Positions 8,092-15,942 of a stretch of DNA of 64,000 nucleotides are shown here, one piece after another. The position numbers and the translations under genes were made by a program. Under the pieces are notes generated by a model, which saw nothing but the letters and a program-made list of their open reading frames with translations, was not told the origin of the DNA and made no database searches. Position 1 is the stretch's first letter; every line of letters begins with the position of its first letter. The stretch comes from Mumia quercus (GTDB lineage Bacteria > Actinomycetota > Actinomycetes > Propionibacteriales > Nocardioidaceae), in NCBI RefSeq assembly GCF_025506335.1, contig NZ_JANZYO010000006.1:288349-352348 (forward strand), written 5' to 3'.

Positions 8092-9573
8092 ATGACGTCT
8101 CCCTGGCTCAGCCTCTGCCTGCTCCTGCTGCCGACGGCCGTCGTCGCCGTCGACCTCAACGTGCTCTTTCTCGCCGTGCCTTCCCTCACCGCGGACCTCG
8201 ACGCCTCAGCGACCCAACAGCTCTGGATCACCGACGTGTACGGGTTGGTGGTCGGCGTCCTCGCGATCGCGGCCGGCGCGGTCGGCGACCGCGTGGGCCG
8301 TCGCCGGCTCCTCCTGCTCGGCTGCGCGGGCTTCCTCGTGGCGTCGCTGCTGGCCGCCTCCGCGACGACCCCGGAGACGCTGCTGCTCGCCCGTGTCCTG
8401 CAGGGCGTCGCGGGCGCGACCCTGATGCCGTCGACGCTGGCCCTGATCGGGGACGTGTTCCCTGACGACGCCGCACGGACGCGTGCCATCGGGACGTGGG
8501 CGACGTGCCAGTTCGCGTGCGCGTCGCTCGGTCCGGTCGTCGGGGGCGTGCTGCTGCACTGGTTCTGGTGGGGGTCGGTCTTCCTCCTCGCCGTCCCGGC
8601 CTGTGCGGCGGTGCTGCTGCTCGGGCCCCGGCTCCTCCCGGAGCCGCGTCCGAGCGAGCGAGCGCCGCGGGTCGACATGGCGAGCGCCGGTCTTCTGATG
8701 GGTGTCCTTCTCGCGCTCTTCACCGCCCTCAAGGCGGGCGTCCCCGGCTCGCCGACCCCGGCCCGGGGTGCGGTCGCGGCGGTCGTCGTCGTGGTCGTCG
8801 GCACGGTGGCCTTCGTACGCCGCCAGCAGCGGCTGACCGTTCCGTTCCTCGACCTGGCGCTGCTGCGCGAGCGCGTGGTCGTCGTCTCCGTCGCCAGCCT
8901 CGCCCTCGTCGCCGTCGTCCTTGCCGGTACGGGGTTCTGGGTGACCCAGTACCTCCAGTCGGTCGTGGGCCTCTCGCCGCTGGCCGCGGCGGTGGCCTTC
9001 ATGCCGATGGGGCTGGGCATCGGTGCGGGGTCGTACCTCGCGCCGGTCCTCGCCCGGCGCGTCGACCCCGACGTGCTGATCCCTGCAGGGCTCGTCGTGG
9101 CCGCGGTCGGGGCGCTCCTCCAGCTGACCGTGTCTGCGGGGTCGGCGTACTGGCCGATGCTGGTCGCGATCGCGCTCACGGCGTTCGGGTGCGGCCCGCT
9201 GTTCGCCTTCGGCACCAGCCGGGTGGTCTCCGGCGCGCCGCCGTCAGCGGCGGGGCGGGCGGCCGCGCTCGCGGAGACGAGCAACCACGTCGGCTCGTCG
9301 TTGGGGTTCGCCGCGGTGGGCAGTCTCGCCACCGCGGTCTTCGTGCTGGCGCTGCGACCGACCGGCGGCGAGACGATGGCCGAGGCCCGTGCCGCTGCGG
9401 AAGGCTCGCCCGACCGCGAGTCGATCCTGGAGGCACTGACCCTCGCAGGGACGGACGCCCTGCACGCGGTGGGGCTCTGCGGCGCCGTGCTCCTGCTCTG
9501 CTGCGCCGTGCTCAACACCGGCCGACGGAGCAGGCGAGGTGGTCGGCTGGGCGCGGTAGGGTCCCGTGCGTGA
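8092..9573 (+). CDS. MFS transporter, DHA2 (14-helix) drug-exporter family
   Basis: Inner-membrane proton antiporter of 493 residues. Motifs: LDASATQQLWITDVYGLVVG (helix 1-2 region), motif A as GDRVGRRRLLLLG, and motif C-like GPVVGGVLLHWFWWGSVFL, all as in SmvA/EmrB-type multidrug exporters. Hydrophobic segments run to the C-terminus, consistent with 14 helices. The ATG at 8092 sets the first residue directly before helix 1; upstream codons in frame would add 34 non-membrane residues. There is no clear ribosome site. The last codon overlaps the lactonase start by 4 bases. Confidence 0.85.
   Translation: MTSPWLSLCLLLLPTAVVAVDLNVLFLAVPSLTADLDASATQQLWITDVYGLVVGVLAIAAGAVGDRVGRRRLLLLGCAGFLVASLLAASATTPETLLLARVLQGVAGATLMPSTLALIGDVFPDDAARTRAIGTWATCQFACASLGPVVGGVLLHWFWWGSVFLLAVPACAAVLLLGPRLLPEPRPSERAPRVDMASAGLLMGVLLALFTALKAGVPGSPTPARGAVAAVVVVVVGTVAFVRRQQRLTVPFLDLALLRERVVVVSVASLALVAVVLAGTGFWVTQYLQSVVGLSPLAAAVAFMPMGLGIGAGSYLAPVLARRVDPDVLIPAGLVVAAVGALLQLTVSAGSAYWPMLVAIALTAFGCGPLFAFGTSRVVSGAPPSAAGRAAALAETSNHVGSSLGFAAVGSLATAVFVLALRPTGGETMAEARAAAEGSPDRESILEALTLAGTDALHAVGLCGAVLLLCCAVLNTGRRSRRGGRLGAVGSRA
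9557..9562 (+). promoter_or_regulatory. -10 box, leaderless start of the lactonase gene
   Basis: TAGGGT lies 7 bases before the GTG at 9570, inside the end of the MFS gene. It suggests that the lactonase has its own leaderless transcript in addition to read-through. Confidence 0.5.
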
Positions 9574-10628
9574 CGACGCAGCTGGCCCTCCTCGGGTGCT
9601 ACACCACGGACGGAGTGCCGGGCCTGCAGTCCGTGCGGCTGGCGAGCGACGGGGTGGTCGAGCCGCTGCACTCCTTGGCGATGGAGTCGCCGTCGTGCGT
9701 GGTCTGGCACCCGACCCTTCCGGTCGCCTACGCGACGAACGAGACTCTCGCGGGCGGCGTCACCGCGGTCGCTGTCGCCGAGTCGGGCGAGATGCGTGTC
9801 CTCGGGACGGCCACGACGGGCGCGGCGCCGTGCCACGCCGCTGTCACGCCGGACGGACGGTGGCTGCTCACGGCCGACTACGTGGGCGGCACGGTCACGC
9901 TGGTGGCGCTGGCGTCGGACGGGCGGCCGCGCGCGACGGCCGACTCCCTGCCGATGCAGGGCTCGGGGCCGGACGCCGACCGGCAGGACGCGCCGCACCC
10001 GCACATGATCGCTGCGCCCGACGCGTCGAGGGAGGCGCTGATGTGCGTCGACCTCGGGACCGACCGGATCACCACGCTGACGGTCACCGGCGACGGCCGG
10101 CTCGAGGCGGGGGAGGCATGGACGCTCCCGCCCGGGACCGGCCCCCGTCAGGCCCTCGCGCATCCCGGCGGCGACGGGATGCTGGTCGCCGGCGAGCTGT
10201 CCGCGACCTTGCTGCACGTGCGGCTGCCCGCGGGTGGCGGCGACGCGGCGCCGGCGGAGGTCGTGACCGAGGTCGCGACGACGGCCGGCCACGAGCCGAC
10301 CTTCCCCGCGCAGCTCGTCAACACCCCAGACGGGTCCCACGTCCTGGTCTCCAACCGCGGCCCGGACACGCTCGCCGTCTTCGACGCCCGTACGCCCGCG
10401 CTGGACCGCGTCGCCGAGGTGCCGGCAGGCGCCGGGTGGCCGCGCCACTTCGCGTGCGTCGACGACCTCGACCTTCTCCTCGTCGCCGGCGAGCGGTCCG
10501 GCACGATCGCCTCGTACGCGCTCGGCGCCGCAGGACCGACGGGGACGCCGACGACCCGGATGGCGACCCCGGCGCCGACCTGGATCGCCGTACGGCAGGT
10601 CACTGCAAGGCAGCGGTCAGGCGCATGA
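9570..10628 (+). CDS. lactonase-family seven-bladed beta-propeller protein
   Basis: Cytosolic protein of 352 residues in the 6-phosphogluconolactonase (Pgl/YbhE) propeller family, with the diagnostic ADRQDAPHPHMIAAPD at about residues 131-146 and repeated blades such as PCHAAVTPDGRWLLTADYVG. It may hydrolyse 6-phosphogluconolactone in the oxidative pentose phosphate pathway; many relatives have other or unknown lactone substrates. gnd lies 31 kb away, so context does not decide. Start is GTG in a 4-base overlap with the MFS gene. The 3' end overlaps the convergent cardiolipin synthase gene by 29 bases. Confidence 0.8.
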   Translation: MTTQLALLGCYTTDGVPGLQSVRLASDGVVEPLHSLAMESPSCVVWHPTLPVAYATNETLAGGVTAVAVAESGEMRVLGTATTGAAPCHAAVTPDGRWLLTADYVGGTVTLVALASDGRPRATADSLPMQGSGPDADRQDAPHPHMIAAPDASREALMCVDLGTDRITTLTVTGDGRLEAGEAWTLPPGTGPRQALAHPGGDGMLVAGELSATLLHVRLPAGGGDAAPAEVVTEVATTAGHEPTFPAQLVNTPDGSHVLVSNRGPDTLAVFDARTPALDRVAEVPAGAGWPRHFACVDDLDLLLVAGERSGTIASYALGAAGPTGTPTTRMATPAPTWIAVRQVTARQRSGA

Positions 10629-12042
10629 CGTTGTCGACGTACGCGGAGGTGCGCCCGCGGGCGAGCCATTCGTCGAGCGTGAGCTCCTTGGCGACTCTGC
10701 GGTAGGCGTCCTGGACCTTGCGGACCTCCGACACGATGCCGGGACCGAGCATCATCAGCGAGACCTCGTAGTTCAGGGCGAACGACCGCATGTCCATGTT
10801 GCTCGAGCCGAGGACGACGACGTCGTCGTCGACGCTGAAGAACTTCGCGTGGAGGATCGCGGGGGCGGGGTAGAAGTAGATCCGCACCCCGGCACGCAGC
10901 AGCGCCTCGTAGTACGAGCGCTGGGCGTGGAACACCATGAACTGGTCGCCCTGCTCGCTGACGAACAGCTCGACGTCGACTCCGCGCTGCGCCGCGGTCG
11001 TCACCGCGTAGAGGAGGGACTCGTCGGGGACGAAGTACGGGCTGGTGAGCGACAGGCGCCGCTGGGCGGAGTAGATGAGCGTGGTGAAGAGGCGCAGGTT
11101 GTTCTCGGTGACGAACCCCGGCCCGCTCGGGATCACCTGAGCGTCGACCTTGCCGGCAGGCGGGGCGAGCGTGCTGACCTCGGCGTCGAGCCGCTGGCCG
11201 GTCTCCGTGTACCAGTCGGTCGCGAACAGGACGTTCAGCGCCGTCGCCGCAGGTCCCTCGACGCGCGCCATCAGCTCCACCCACTCGCGACCGGCCTTGT
11301 GGTTCTTCGGTTTGTCGTAGCCCGGCTCGATGAGGTTCTGCGAGCCGGTGAACGCGACCGTGCCGTCGACGACCAGGATCTTGCGGTGGTTGCGCAGGTC
11401 GGGGCGACGCCACTGTCCCTTCAGCGGCCGGATGGGGAGCATGGCGTGCGCGTCGAGGCCGGCCGCGTCGAGCCGCGCGAGGAAGTCCCGGTATCCCGGG
11501 ATCCCTCGCGACCCGAGGTGGTCGAAGAGGAACCTGACACTGATCCCGCGCTCGTGCGCGGCGACGAGCGCCTCGAAGAACGGCGAGGTGACCTCGTCCC
11601 AGGCGCTGATGTAGAACTCCACGTGCACCGACGTCTCGGCGCGAGCGACCTCCGCCGTCATCGCCGCGATGCTCTCCTCGTACCCGGGGAACAGCGTGAC
11701 GGCGTTCCCCGGCATCGCAGGGAGCGCCCCGAGGTTGCGGTTGAGCGCTGCGGCGGAGCGTACGTACGCGGGCCCGTCGAAGTCGGCGTCCAGGGTCGGC
11801 ACGGGCGCGGTACGGGCGGCCACCTCGGCGTTGACCTCGGCCTGCTGGGCGTGGCGCCGCCGGCCGAGCGAGGTCCTGCCGAGCATGAGGAAGAGCAGGA
11901 GCCCGACGAAGGGGATCACGAGGATCAGCAGCAGCCACGCCATCCCGCTGGACGGCCTCCGGTTGCGCGGCACCACACCGAGCGCGACCACCTTGATCGT
12001 GAGGTCGAGCAGGTAGAGCACAGTCCCGATCCAGGCAGCCAT
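10600..12042 (-). CDS. cls: cardiolipin synthase, phospholipase D family
   Basis: Membrane-bound enzyme of 480 residues that joins two phosphatidyl units to make cardiolipin. Two N-terminal transmembrane segments (about residues 5-25 and 33-55) precede two PLD domains, each with an HKD motif: NHRKILVVDG in the first and LHAKFFSVDDDVVVLGSSNM in the second. The flanking sequence FTGSQNLIEPGY is also typical. The length matches bacterial Cls. The start ATG at 12042 puts the first helix at the N-terminus. Its 3' end overlaps the lactonase gene on the other strand. Confidence 0.9.
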   Translation of the reverse strand: MAAWIGTVLYLLDLTIKVVALGVVPRNRRPSSGMAWLLLILVIPFVGLLLFLMLGRTSLGRRRHAQQAEVNAEVAARTAPVPTLDADFDGPAYVRSAAALNRNLGALPAMPGNAVTLFPGYEESIAAMTAEVARAETSVHVEFYISAWDEVTSPFFEALVAAHERGISVRFLFDHLGSRGIPGYRDFLARLDAAGLDAHAMLPIRPLKGQWRRPDLRNHRKILVVDGTVAFTGSQNLIEPGYDKPKNHKAGREWVELMARVEGPAATALNVLFATDWYTETGQRLDAEVSTLAPPAGKVDAQVIPSGPGFVTENNLRLFTTLIYSAQRRLSLTSPYFVPDESLLYAVTTAAQRGVDVELFVSEQGDQFMVFHAQRSYYEALLRAGVRIYFYPAPAILHAKFFSVDDDVVVLGSSNMDMRSFALNYEVSLMMLGPGIVSEVRKVQDAYRRVAKELTLDEWLARGRTSAYVDNVMRLTAALQ

Positions 12043-12112
12043 GCCTCACCCTGCCCCAGCGCAGGGTGGGTCGGCCTCACTCACCGAGGGTGAGTTCGGG
12101 TCGGCCGACCCG

Positions 12113-12118
12113 TACGAT
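12113..12118 (+). promoter_or_regulatory. -10 box, leaderless start of the LOG gene
   Basis: TACGAT lies 6 bases before the ATG at 12125, with no ribosome site between. Confidence 0.5.
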
Positions 12119-12124
12119 CCGGGG

Positions 12125-12721
12125 ATGCAGCGATCCGCGTCCCGCCCTCTCGCGAGCCTCGGCGTCTTCCTCGGGTCCAGCGACGGCAACGACCCTGCGC
12201 TGGTCGAGTGCGCGTACGAGGTGGGGACGCAGCTCGCCGAGCGTGACATCGAGGTCGTGTACGGCGGGGGAGGCAGCGGTCTGATGGGAGCACTCTCGCG
12301 AGGAGTGCTGGACCATCGAGGACGTGTCTGCGGCGTCATCCCGACCTTCATGGTCGACCGTGAGTGGGGGCGCAGGGACGAGCCCGGGCTCGAGATGCAC
12401 GTGGTCGGCACCATGCACGAGCGCAAGGCGATGATGACGGCGCGGTCGGACGCGTTCCTCGTGCTGCCCGGCGGTCTCGGGACGCTCGAGGAGATGTTCG
12501 AGGTGTGGACCTGGCAGACGCTGGGGCTCCACGCCAAGCCGTTGGGCGTGCTGAACCCCGACGGGTTCTGGGACCCGCTCGTCGCGATGCTGGACCGGAT
12601 CGCCGAGGCCGCCTTCATGCGCCGGAGCCTGGTCGACGCTCTCGTCGTGGACGCGGACCTGCCCACCGTCCTCGACGGTCTCGCCGCCCAGGTCGTGCGG
12701 GCCCGCGGTCGGCTCAGCTGA
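12125..12721 (+). CDS. LOG-family protein (TIGR00730), probable nucleoside 5'-monophosphate phosphoribohydrolase
   Basis: Rossmann-fold protein of 198 residues. The diagnostic active-site motif reads LPGGLGTLEEMFEVWTW at about residues 118-134, with the other family block VYGGGGSGLMGALSRGVLDH. LOG proteins cleave cytokinin riboside 5'-monophosphate or AMP to base plus ribose 5-phosphate; 'lysine decarboxylase' annotations of this family are wrong. The start at 12125 places the first strand LASLGVFLGSSDGNDP normally and fits the TACGAT box. The last 8 bases overlap the convergent GlxA-type gene. Confidence 0.87.
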   Translation: MQRSASRPLASLGVFLGSSDGNDPALVECAYEVGTQLAERDIEVVYGGGGSGLMGALSRGVLDHRGRVCGVIPTFMVDREWGRRDEPGLEMHVVGTMHERKAMMTARSDAFLVLPGGLGTLEEMFEVWTWQTLGLHAKPLGVLNPDGFWDPLVAMLDRIAEAAFMRRSLVDALVVDADLPTVLDGLAAQVVRARGRLS

Positions 12722-13697
12722 GCGACTGTCCGAACGTCGCACGGTACTCACCGGGCCCGACGCCGACGTGGCGGCTGAACAGCCGCGCGAACGCCGCCGG
12801 GTCGCGGTAGCCGACGTCGCGGACGACCTCGTTCCACGTCCGGCCGGTGCGTTCGAGCAGGTGCTGGGCGCGGCGGACGCGGGCCTCCTGGAGGTGGCGG
12901 AGCGGGCTGCGGCCCGCCTCGGCCTTGTAGCGGCGCAGCATCGTCCTGGTGCTGGTGTGGAAGGCGTCGGCGAGCACAGCGAGGTCGTACGGCGCGTCGA
13001 GCCGCCGGTCGAGCCAGCGCTCGACCCGAGCCGCGAAGCTGCCGCCCGTCGCCGGGAGCAGCGCAGCGTCGACGTACGGCGCCTGGGTGGCACGTGCGTC
13101 GTCGACGAGGGCGAGCCGGGCGGTGCGGCGGGCGACGGACGGGCCGCAGTGACGGCCGACGAGGTCGAGGACGAAGTCGTACATCGCGGTGAAGCCGGCG
13201 GTCGTCGTGACGCCGTCGTCGTTGGCCACCAGGACGCGCGCGTCGACGTCCGCACGCGGACAGCGACGTGCGAGCGCGTCGGCGAACAGCCAGGACGTCG
13301 TCACGCGGCGTCCGTCGAGCACCCCCGCCTCACCCAGGAGGAAGGCGCCGACGCAGATCGACACGAGCGCGCGCCCGGACTCCGCGTGCGCACGGATCGC
13401 CGCGACCTCAGGCCCGAGCGCCCCCAGCCGCGCGTCCAGGTCGAGCGACGGCGCGAGCGCGAAGCCGGGCACGACGAGCACGTCGGCCTCGTGCAGCGGG
13501 CGTACGCCGACGGGCACGTCGCCCGCGGCGAGCACGCGGCGTCGCGGCGACACGACAGACGTGATGAAGGGCGTCTCTGCTCCACCGTGCGCCGCGGACA
13601 CGTGCGCCCCCATCGCCAGCAGGTCGAGGACGCCGAAGACCTCGGACCCGAAGCACCCCGGGTACGCGAGCACGCCGACGCGCAAGGACTCCGTCAT
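12714..13697 (-). CDS. GlxA-type regulator (DJ-1/PfpI domain plus AraC HTH)
   Basis: Transcription factor of 327 residues. The N-terminal class I glutamine-amidotransferase-like domain (about 1-185) shows VLVVPGF and the nucleophile-elbow region ALVSICVGAFLLGEAGVLDG, where Cys is retained. The C-terminal AraC pair of helix-turn-helices is seen in LAVLADAFHTSTRTMLRRYK and VVRDVGYRDPAAFARLFSRH (about 235-325). The domain order is that of GlxA and ArgR-type sensors; the ligand is unknown. The ATG at 13697 has TAATCT 6 bases upstream, so the mRNA is probably leaderless. It is divergent from the dienelactone hydrolase gene, a possible target. Confidence 0.87.
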   Translation of the reverse strand: MTESLRVGVLAYPGCFGSEVFGVLDLLAMGAHVSAAHGGAETPFITSVVSPRRRVLAAGDVPVGVRPLHEADVLVVPGFALAPSLDLDARLGALGPEVAAIRAHAESGRALVSICVGAFLLGEAGVLDGRRVTTSWLFADALARRCPRADVDARVLVANDDGVTTTAGFTAMYDFVLDLVGRHCGPSVARRTARLALVDDARATQAPYVDAALLPATGGSFAARVERWLDRRLDAPYDLAVLADAFHTSTRTMLRRYKAEAGRSPLRHLQEARVRRAQHLLERTGRTWNEVVRDVGYRDPAAFARLFSRHVGVGPGEYRATFGQSLS

Positions 13698-13703
13698 CTG
13701 GCG

Positions 13704-13709
13704 AGATTA
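13704..13709 (-). promoter_or_regulatory. -10 box, leaderless start of the GlxA-type gene
   Basis: Read on the minus strand, TAATCT lies 6 bases before the ATG at 13697. Confidence 0.5.
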
Positions 13710-13791
13710 GCCCGGATCATGGCGATCCCGCCGGTGTTCTGGTCTGTCTCGCCCCCTCGACGATGGGGGATCGACGAGCAGAGGAGGCCCG

Positions 13792-14625
13792 ATGACGGAC
13801 ATCGAGGGGCAGGCAGGCGTGCTGGACGGGTTCACGCGGCGGAGGTTCGCCGCGGAGGGCACGGAGAAGGTCGTGCACGTGGCCGGCGAGGGGCCGGCGG
13901 TGGTCGTGATGCCGGAGATGCCGGGGATCAGCCCGGACGTGCTGCGCTTCGCGCGCTGGGTGCGCGAGGCGGGGTTCACCGTCTACGTCCCCTCGCTGTT
14001 CGGGACCGACGGCGCCGTCCCCACCGCGGACGACGGCACGGCGGTGATGAAGCGGGCGTGCGTCAGCGCGGAGTTCCGCGCGTTCGCCGGTGGCGGGACC
14101 AGCCCGGTCGTCCGGTGGCTACGGGCGCTCGCGCGGCAGGCGCACTCGGAGTGCGGCGGACCGGGGGTCGGGACGGTCGGGATGTGCTTCACCGGCAACT
14201 TCGCGCTGACGATGACGCTGGAGACGTCGGTGATCGCCCCGGTGCTGGGGCAGCCGTCGCTCCCGCTGGACGACCCGTCGGTGCTGGAGATCTCGCCCGA
14301 GGACGCCGACGCCGTACGGGAGCGCTTCGACCGGGACGACCTGAGCGCGCTCGCGTACCGCTTCGACAACGACCGGTGGTGCACAGGCCAGCGGTTCGCG
14401 GCGTACCGGAAGCTGCTGGGCGACCGGTTCGACGGTCGCGTCCTGGACGGCGGGGTCGCGAACCCCGAGCCGCCGCCGTTCTTCCGCGACGTGGTCGGCA
14501 CGCCCCACAGCGTGGTGACCGCGCACCTGGTCGACGAGGAGGGGCACCCCACCGTGCAGGCGCGCGACGAGATCCTCGCGTACCTGGCTGCACGGCTCCG
14601 CCCCGACGGCGACGGTGCCCGGTAG
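13792..14625 (+). CDS. dienelactone hydrolase family protein
   Basis: Alpha/beta hydrolase of 277 residues with a cysteine nucleophile in VGTVGMCFTGNFALTMTLE (Cys about residue 128), as in dienelactone hydrolases of chlorocatechol degradation. VVVMPEMPGISPDVLRFAR provides the oxyanion side, and the late DEEGHPTVQARDE probably holds the catalytic His. No catechol-pathway genes surround it, so the natural substrate is unknown. The start is an ATG with GAGGAGG 6 bases upstream. It is divergent from a GlxA-type regulator across 94 bases. Confidence 0.82.
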   Translation: MTDIEGQAGVLDGFTRRRFAAEGTEKVVHVAGEGPAVVVMPEMPGISPDVLRFARWVREAGFTVYVPSLFGTDGAVPTADDGTAVMKRACVSAEFRAFAGGGTSPVVRWLRALARQAHSECGGPGVGTVGMCFTGNFALTMTLETSVIAPVLGQPSLPLDDPSVLEISPEDADAVRERFDRDDLSALAYRFDNDRWCTGQRFAAYRKLLGDRFDGRVLDGGVANPEPPPFFRDVVGTPHSVVTAHLVDEEGHPTVQARDEILAYLAARLRPDGDGAR

Positions 14626-14693
14626 GACGCCGATGAGTTCGAGGGCTGGGTGGGGTCCACAAGCCTGTCACCACCGACCGTACGGAGGAACCC

Positions 14694-15233
14694 ATGCGCA
14701 ACGTCGTCGCCTACATGCTGCTCTCGCTGGACGGGGTCGCCGAGTCACCTGACCGGTACGTCCTCGAGTTCGACGACGTCATGTACGACAACCTGCGGCG
14801 CGTGATCGGCACGCAGGACGCGGTGCTGCTCGGGCACCGCATGTACGACGAGTGGTCGACGTACTGGCCGGGTTCGGACCACGAGCCGTTCGCGTCGTTC
14901 ATCAACACCGTCCCGAAGTACGTCGCCGCGTCGGAGCCGTTCGCGCCCGACTGGGCCGCGACGACGGTCGTCGACGGCCCGTTCGAGGACGCCGTGCGCG
15001 TCCTCAAGAAGGAGGATGGCGGCGACATCGGGATCCACGGCAGCCTCGCGCTGACCCGGTCGCTGCTCGACGCCGACCTCGTCGACGCGTTGCGGCTCGT
15101 CGTGACCCCCGTCGCCGTGGGGGAGGGGAGGCGGCTCTGGGACGGGTTCGCCGAGCCGCAGCGCTGGCAGCTCGAGAAGTCCGTCGCCGCACCGAGCGGC
15201 AGCCTGCTCCTCGACTACCGGCGGCTGGCGTAG
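14694..15233 (+). CDS. dihydrofolate-reductase-like protein (RibD C-terminal domain)
   Basis: Cytosolic 179-residue protein with the RibD C-terminal/DHFR fold: VVAYMLLSLDGVAESPD at the N-terminus, LLGHRMYDEWSTYWPG (NADPH-side loop), and GDIGIHGSLALTRSLLDADL followed by DALRLVVTPVAVGEGRRLW. These small YyaP/YwjB-like oxidoreductases are common and mostly uncharacterised; a role in riboflavin or folate synthesis is not implied. The ATG follows a GGAGGAA ribosome site. It stands alone on the plus strand, convergent with the TetR gene. Confidence 0.82.
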   Translation: MRNVVAYMLLSLDGVAESPDRYVLEFDDVMYDNLRRVIGTQDAVLLGHRMYDEWSTYWPGSDHEPFASFINTVPKYVAASEPFAPDWAATTVVDGPFEDAVRVLKKEDGGDIGIHGSLALTRSLLDADLVDALRLVVTPVAVGEGRRLWDGFAEPQRWQLEKSVAAPSGSLLLDYRRLA

Positions 15234-15243
15234 CCGCACGCGC

Positions 15244-15867
15244 TCAGTCGGCGAGCAGCGACCCGAGCTCGGACGGCTGAGCGGCGGCCGGCAGCGCGAC
15301 GAGTGCGCCGACGAGGGCTCCGGCGCACATGTCGCGAACGTCGTCGAGCGGGACGTCGGCGGCGGTCGTCGCCCACTCGTGCCCGACGGTGCGCAGGTGC
15401 AGCAGCCAGCCGCGGACGGCCAGGACCAGCAGCGGGTGTGGCTCGGCTCCGGGAGCGAGGACGGTGAGGATGCGCTCCTCGTGCTGGCGCGTCGAGCGCT
15501 CGAGGATCGACTCGATCTCGGGGTCGCCGCTGGCTGCTCCGCGGTGGATGGTGCTCACCCCGAGCCGGTTGGCGGCGCAGTGGCGGAGGTAGTTCTCGAC
15601 GCCCGCGAGCAGCTGCTCGCGCGGGCTGACGTCCGGCTTGGGCGTCGTGGCCTCCGCGAGCTGGTCGGCGGCCTGCGCGAGGAGCGCGGCGAAGAACGCG
15701 CGCTTCGTCGGGAAGTAGTGGTAGAGCAGCCCTCGCGACACCGACGCCATCTCCGCGACCCGCTCGATGTGGACGTCCTCGTACGGCTGGGTCGCGAAGA
15801 GCTGCGCACCGAGCTGCAGCAGCTGCGCGCGGCGCTGCTCCGGAGAGAGCCTCGTGCGGGACGCCAT
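15244..15867 (-). CDS. TetR-family repressor of the divergent P450 gene
   Basis: DNA-binding repressor of 207 residues. The HTH is typical: QYEDVHIERV-like helix (PYEDVHIERVAEMASVSRG) followed by LLYHYFPTKRAFFAALLAQA. The C-terminal helical domain should bind a hydrophobic effector. The start ATG at 15867 is preferred over a GTG at 15888: TAGTGT lies 7 bases before the ATG, and the GTG would put the operator inside the coding region. It faces a CYP102-like P450 across 75 bases that hold two inverted repeats, so self- and P450-repression are likely. This resembles Bm3R1 control of CYP102A1 in Bacillus, though that is an analogy. Confidence 0.87.
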   Translation of the reverse strand: MASRTRLSPEQRRAQLLQLGAQLFATQPYEDVHIERVAEMASVSRGLLYHYFPTKRAFFAALLAQAADQLAEATTPKPDVSPREQLLAGVENYLRHCAANRLGVSTIHRGAASGDPEIESILERSTRQHEERILTVLAPGAEPHPLLVLAVRGWLLHLRTVGHEWATTAADVPLDDVRDMCAGALVGALVALPAAAQPSELGSLLAD

Positions 15868-15874
15868 GCGGCGA

Positions 15875-15880
15875 ACACTA
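15875..15880 (-). promoter_or_regulatory. -10 box, leaderless start of the TetR gene
   Basis: TAGTGT on the minus strand, 7 bases before the ATG at 15867. Its upstream edge is covered by the 22-base inverted repeat at 15878-15899, which fits autorepression. Confidence 0.5.
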
Positions 15881-15899
15881 CTTGACACGCGTTCAGTAG
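15878..15899. promoter_or_regulatory. candidate TetR operator 1
   Basis: An imperfect inverted repeat with CTACT at the left end and AGTAG at the right end; 8 of 11 base pairs match. It overlaps the tetR -10 box and a TTGACA (15882-15887) that could be the -35 of the P450 gene, so one bound repressor would shut both promoters. Confidence 0.55.
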
Positions 15900-15900
15900 C

Positions 15901-15920
15901 GGTTCAGTCTTTGTTGAACC
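15901..15920. promoter_or_regulatory. candidate TetR operator 2
   Basis: Perfect 6-base inverted repeat GGTTCA-N8-TGAACC. A third GTTCAGT half-site at 15891-15897 is in direct repeat with the one at 15902-15908. The site covers the expected -10 region (CAGTCT, 17 bases after TTGACA) of the P450 gene. Confidence 0.5.
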
Positions 15921-15942
15921 GACGTGCAACAAGGAGTTACCG

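Noticed and set aside
7761-10448. 895-codon minus-strand frame opposite the MFS and lactonase genes
   Set aside because: Low-complexity Arg/Pro/Ala composition; opposite frame of two well-supported genes.
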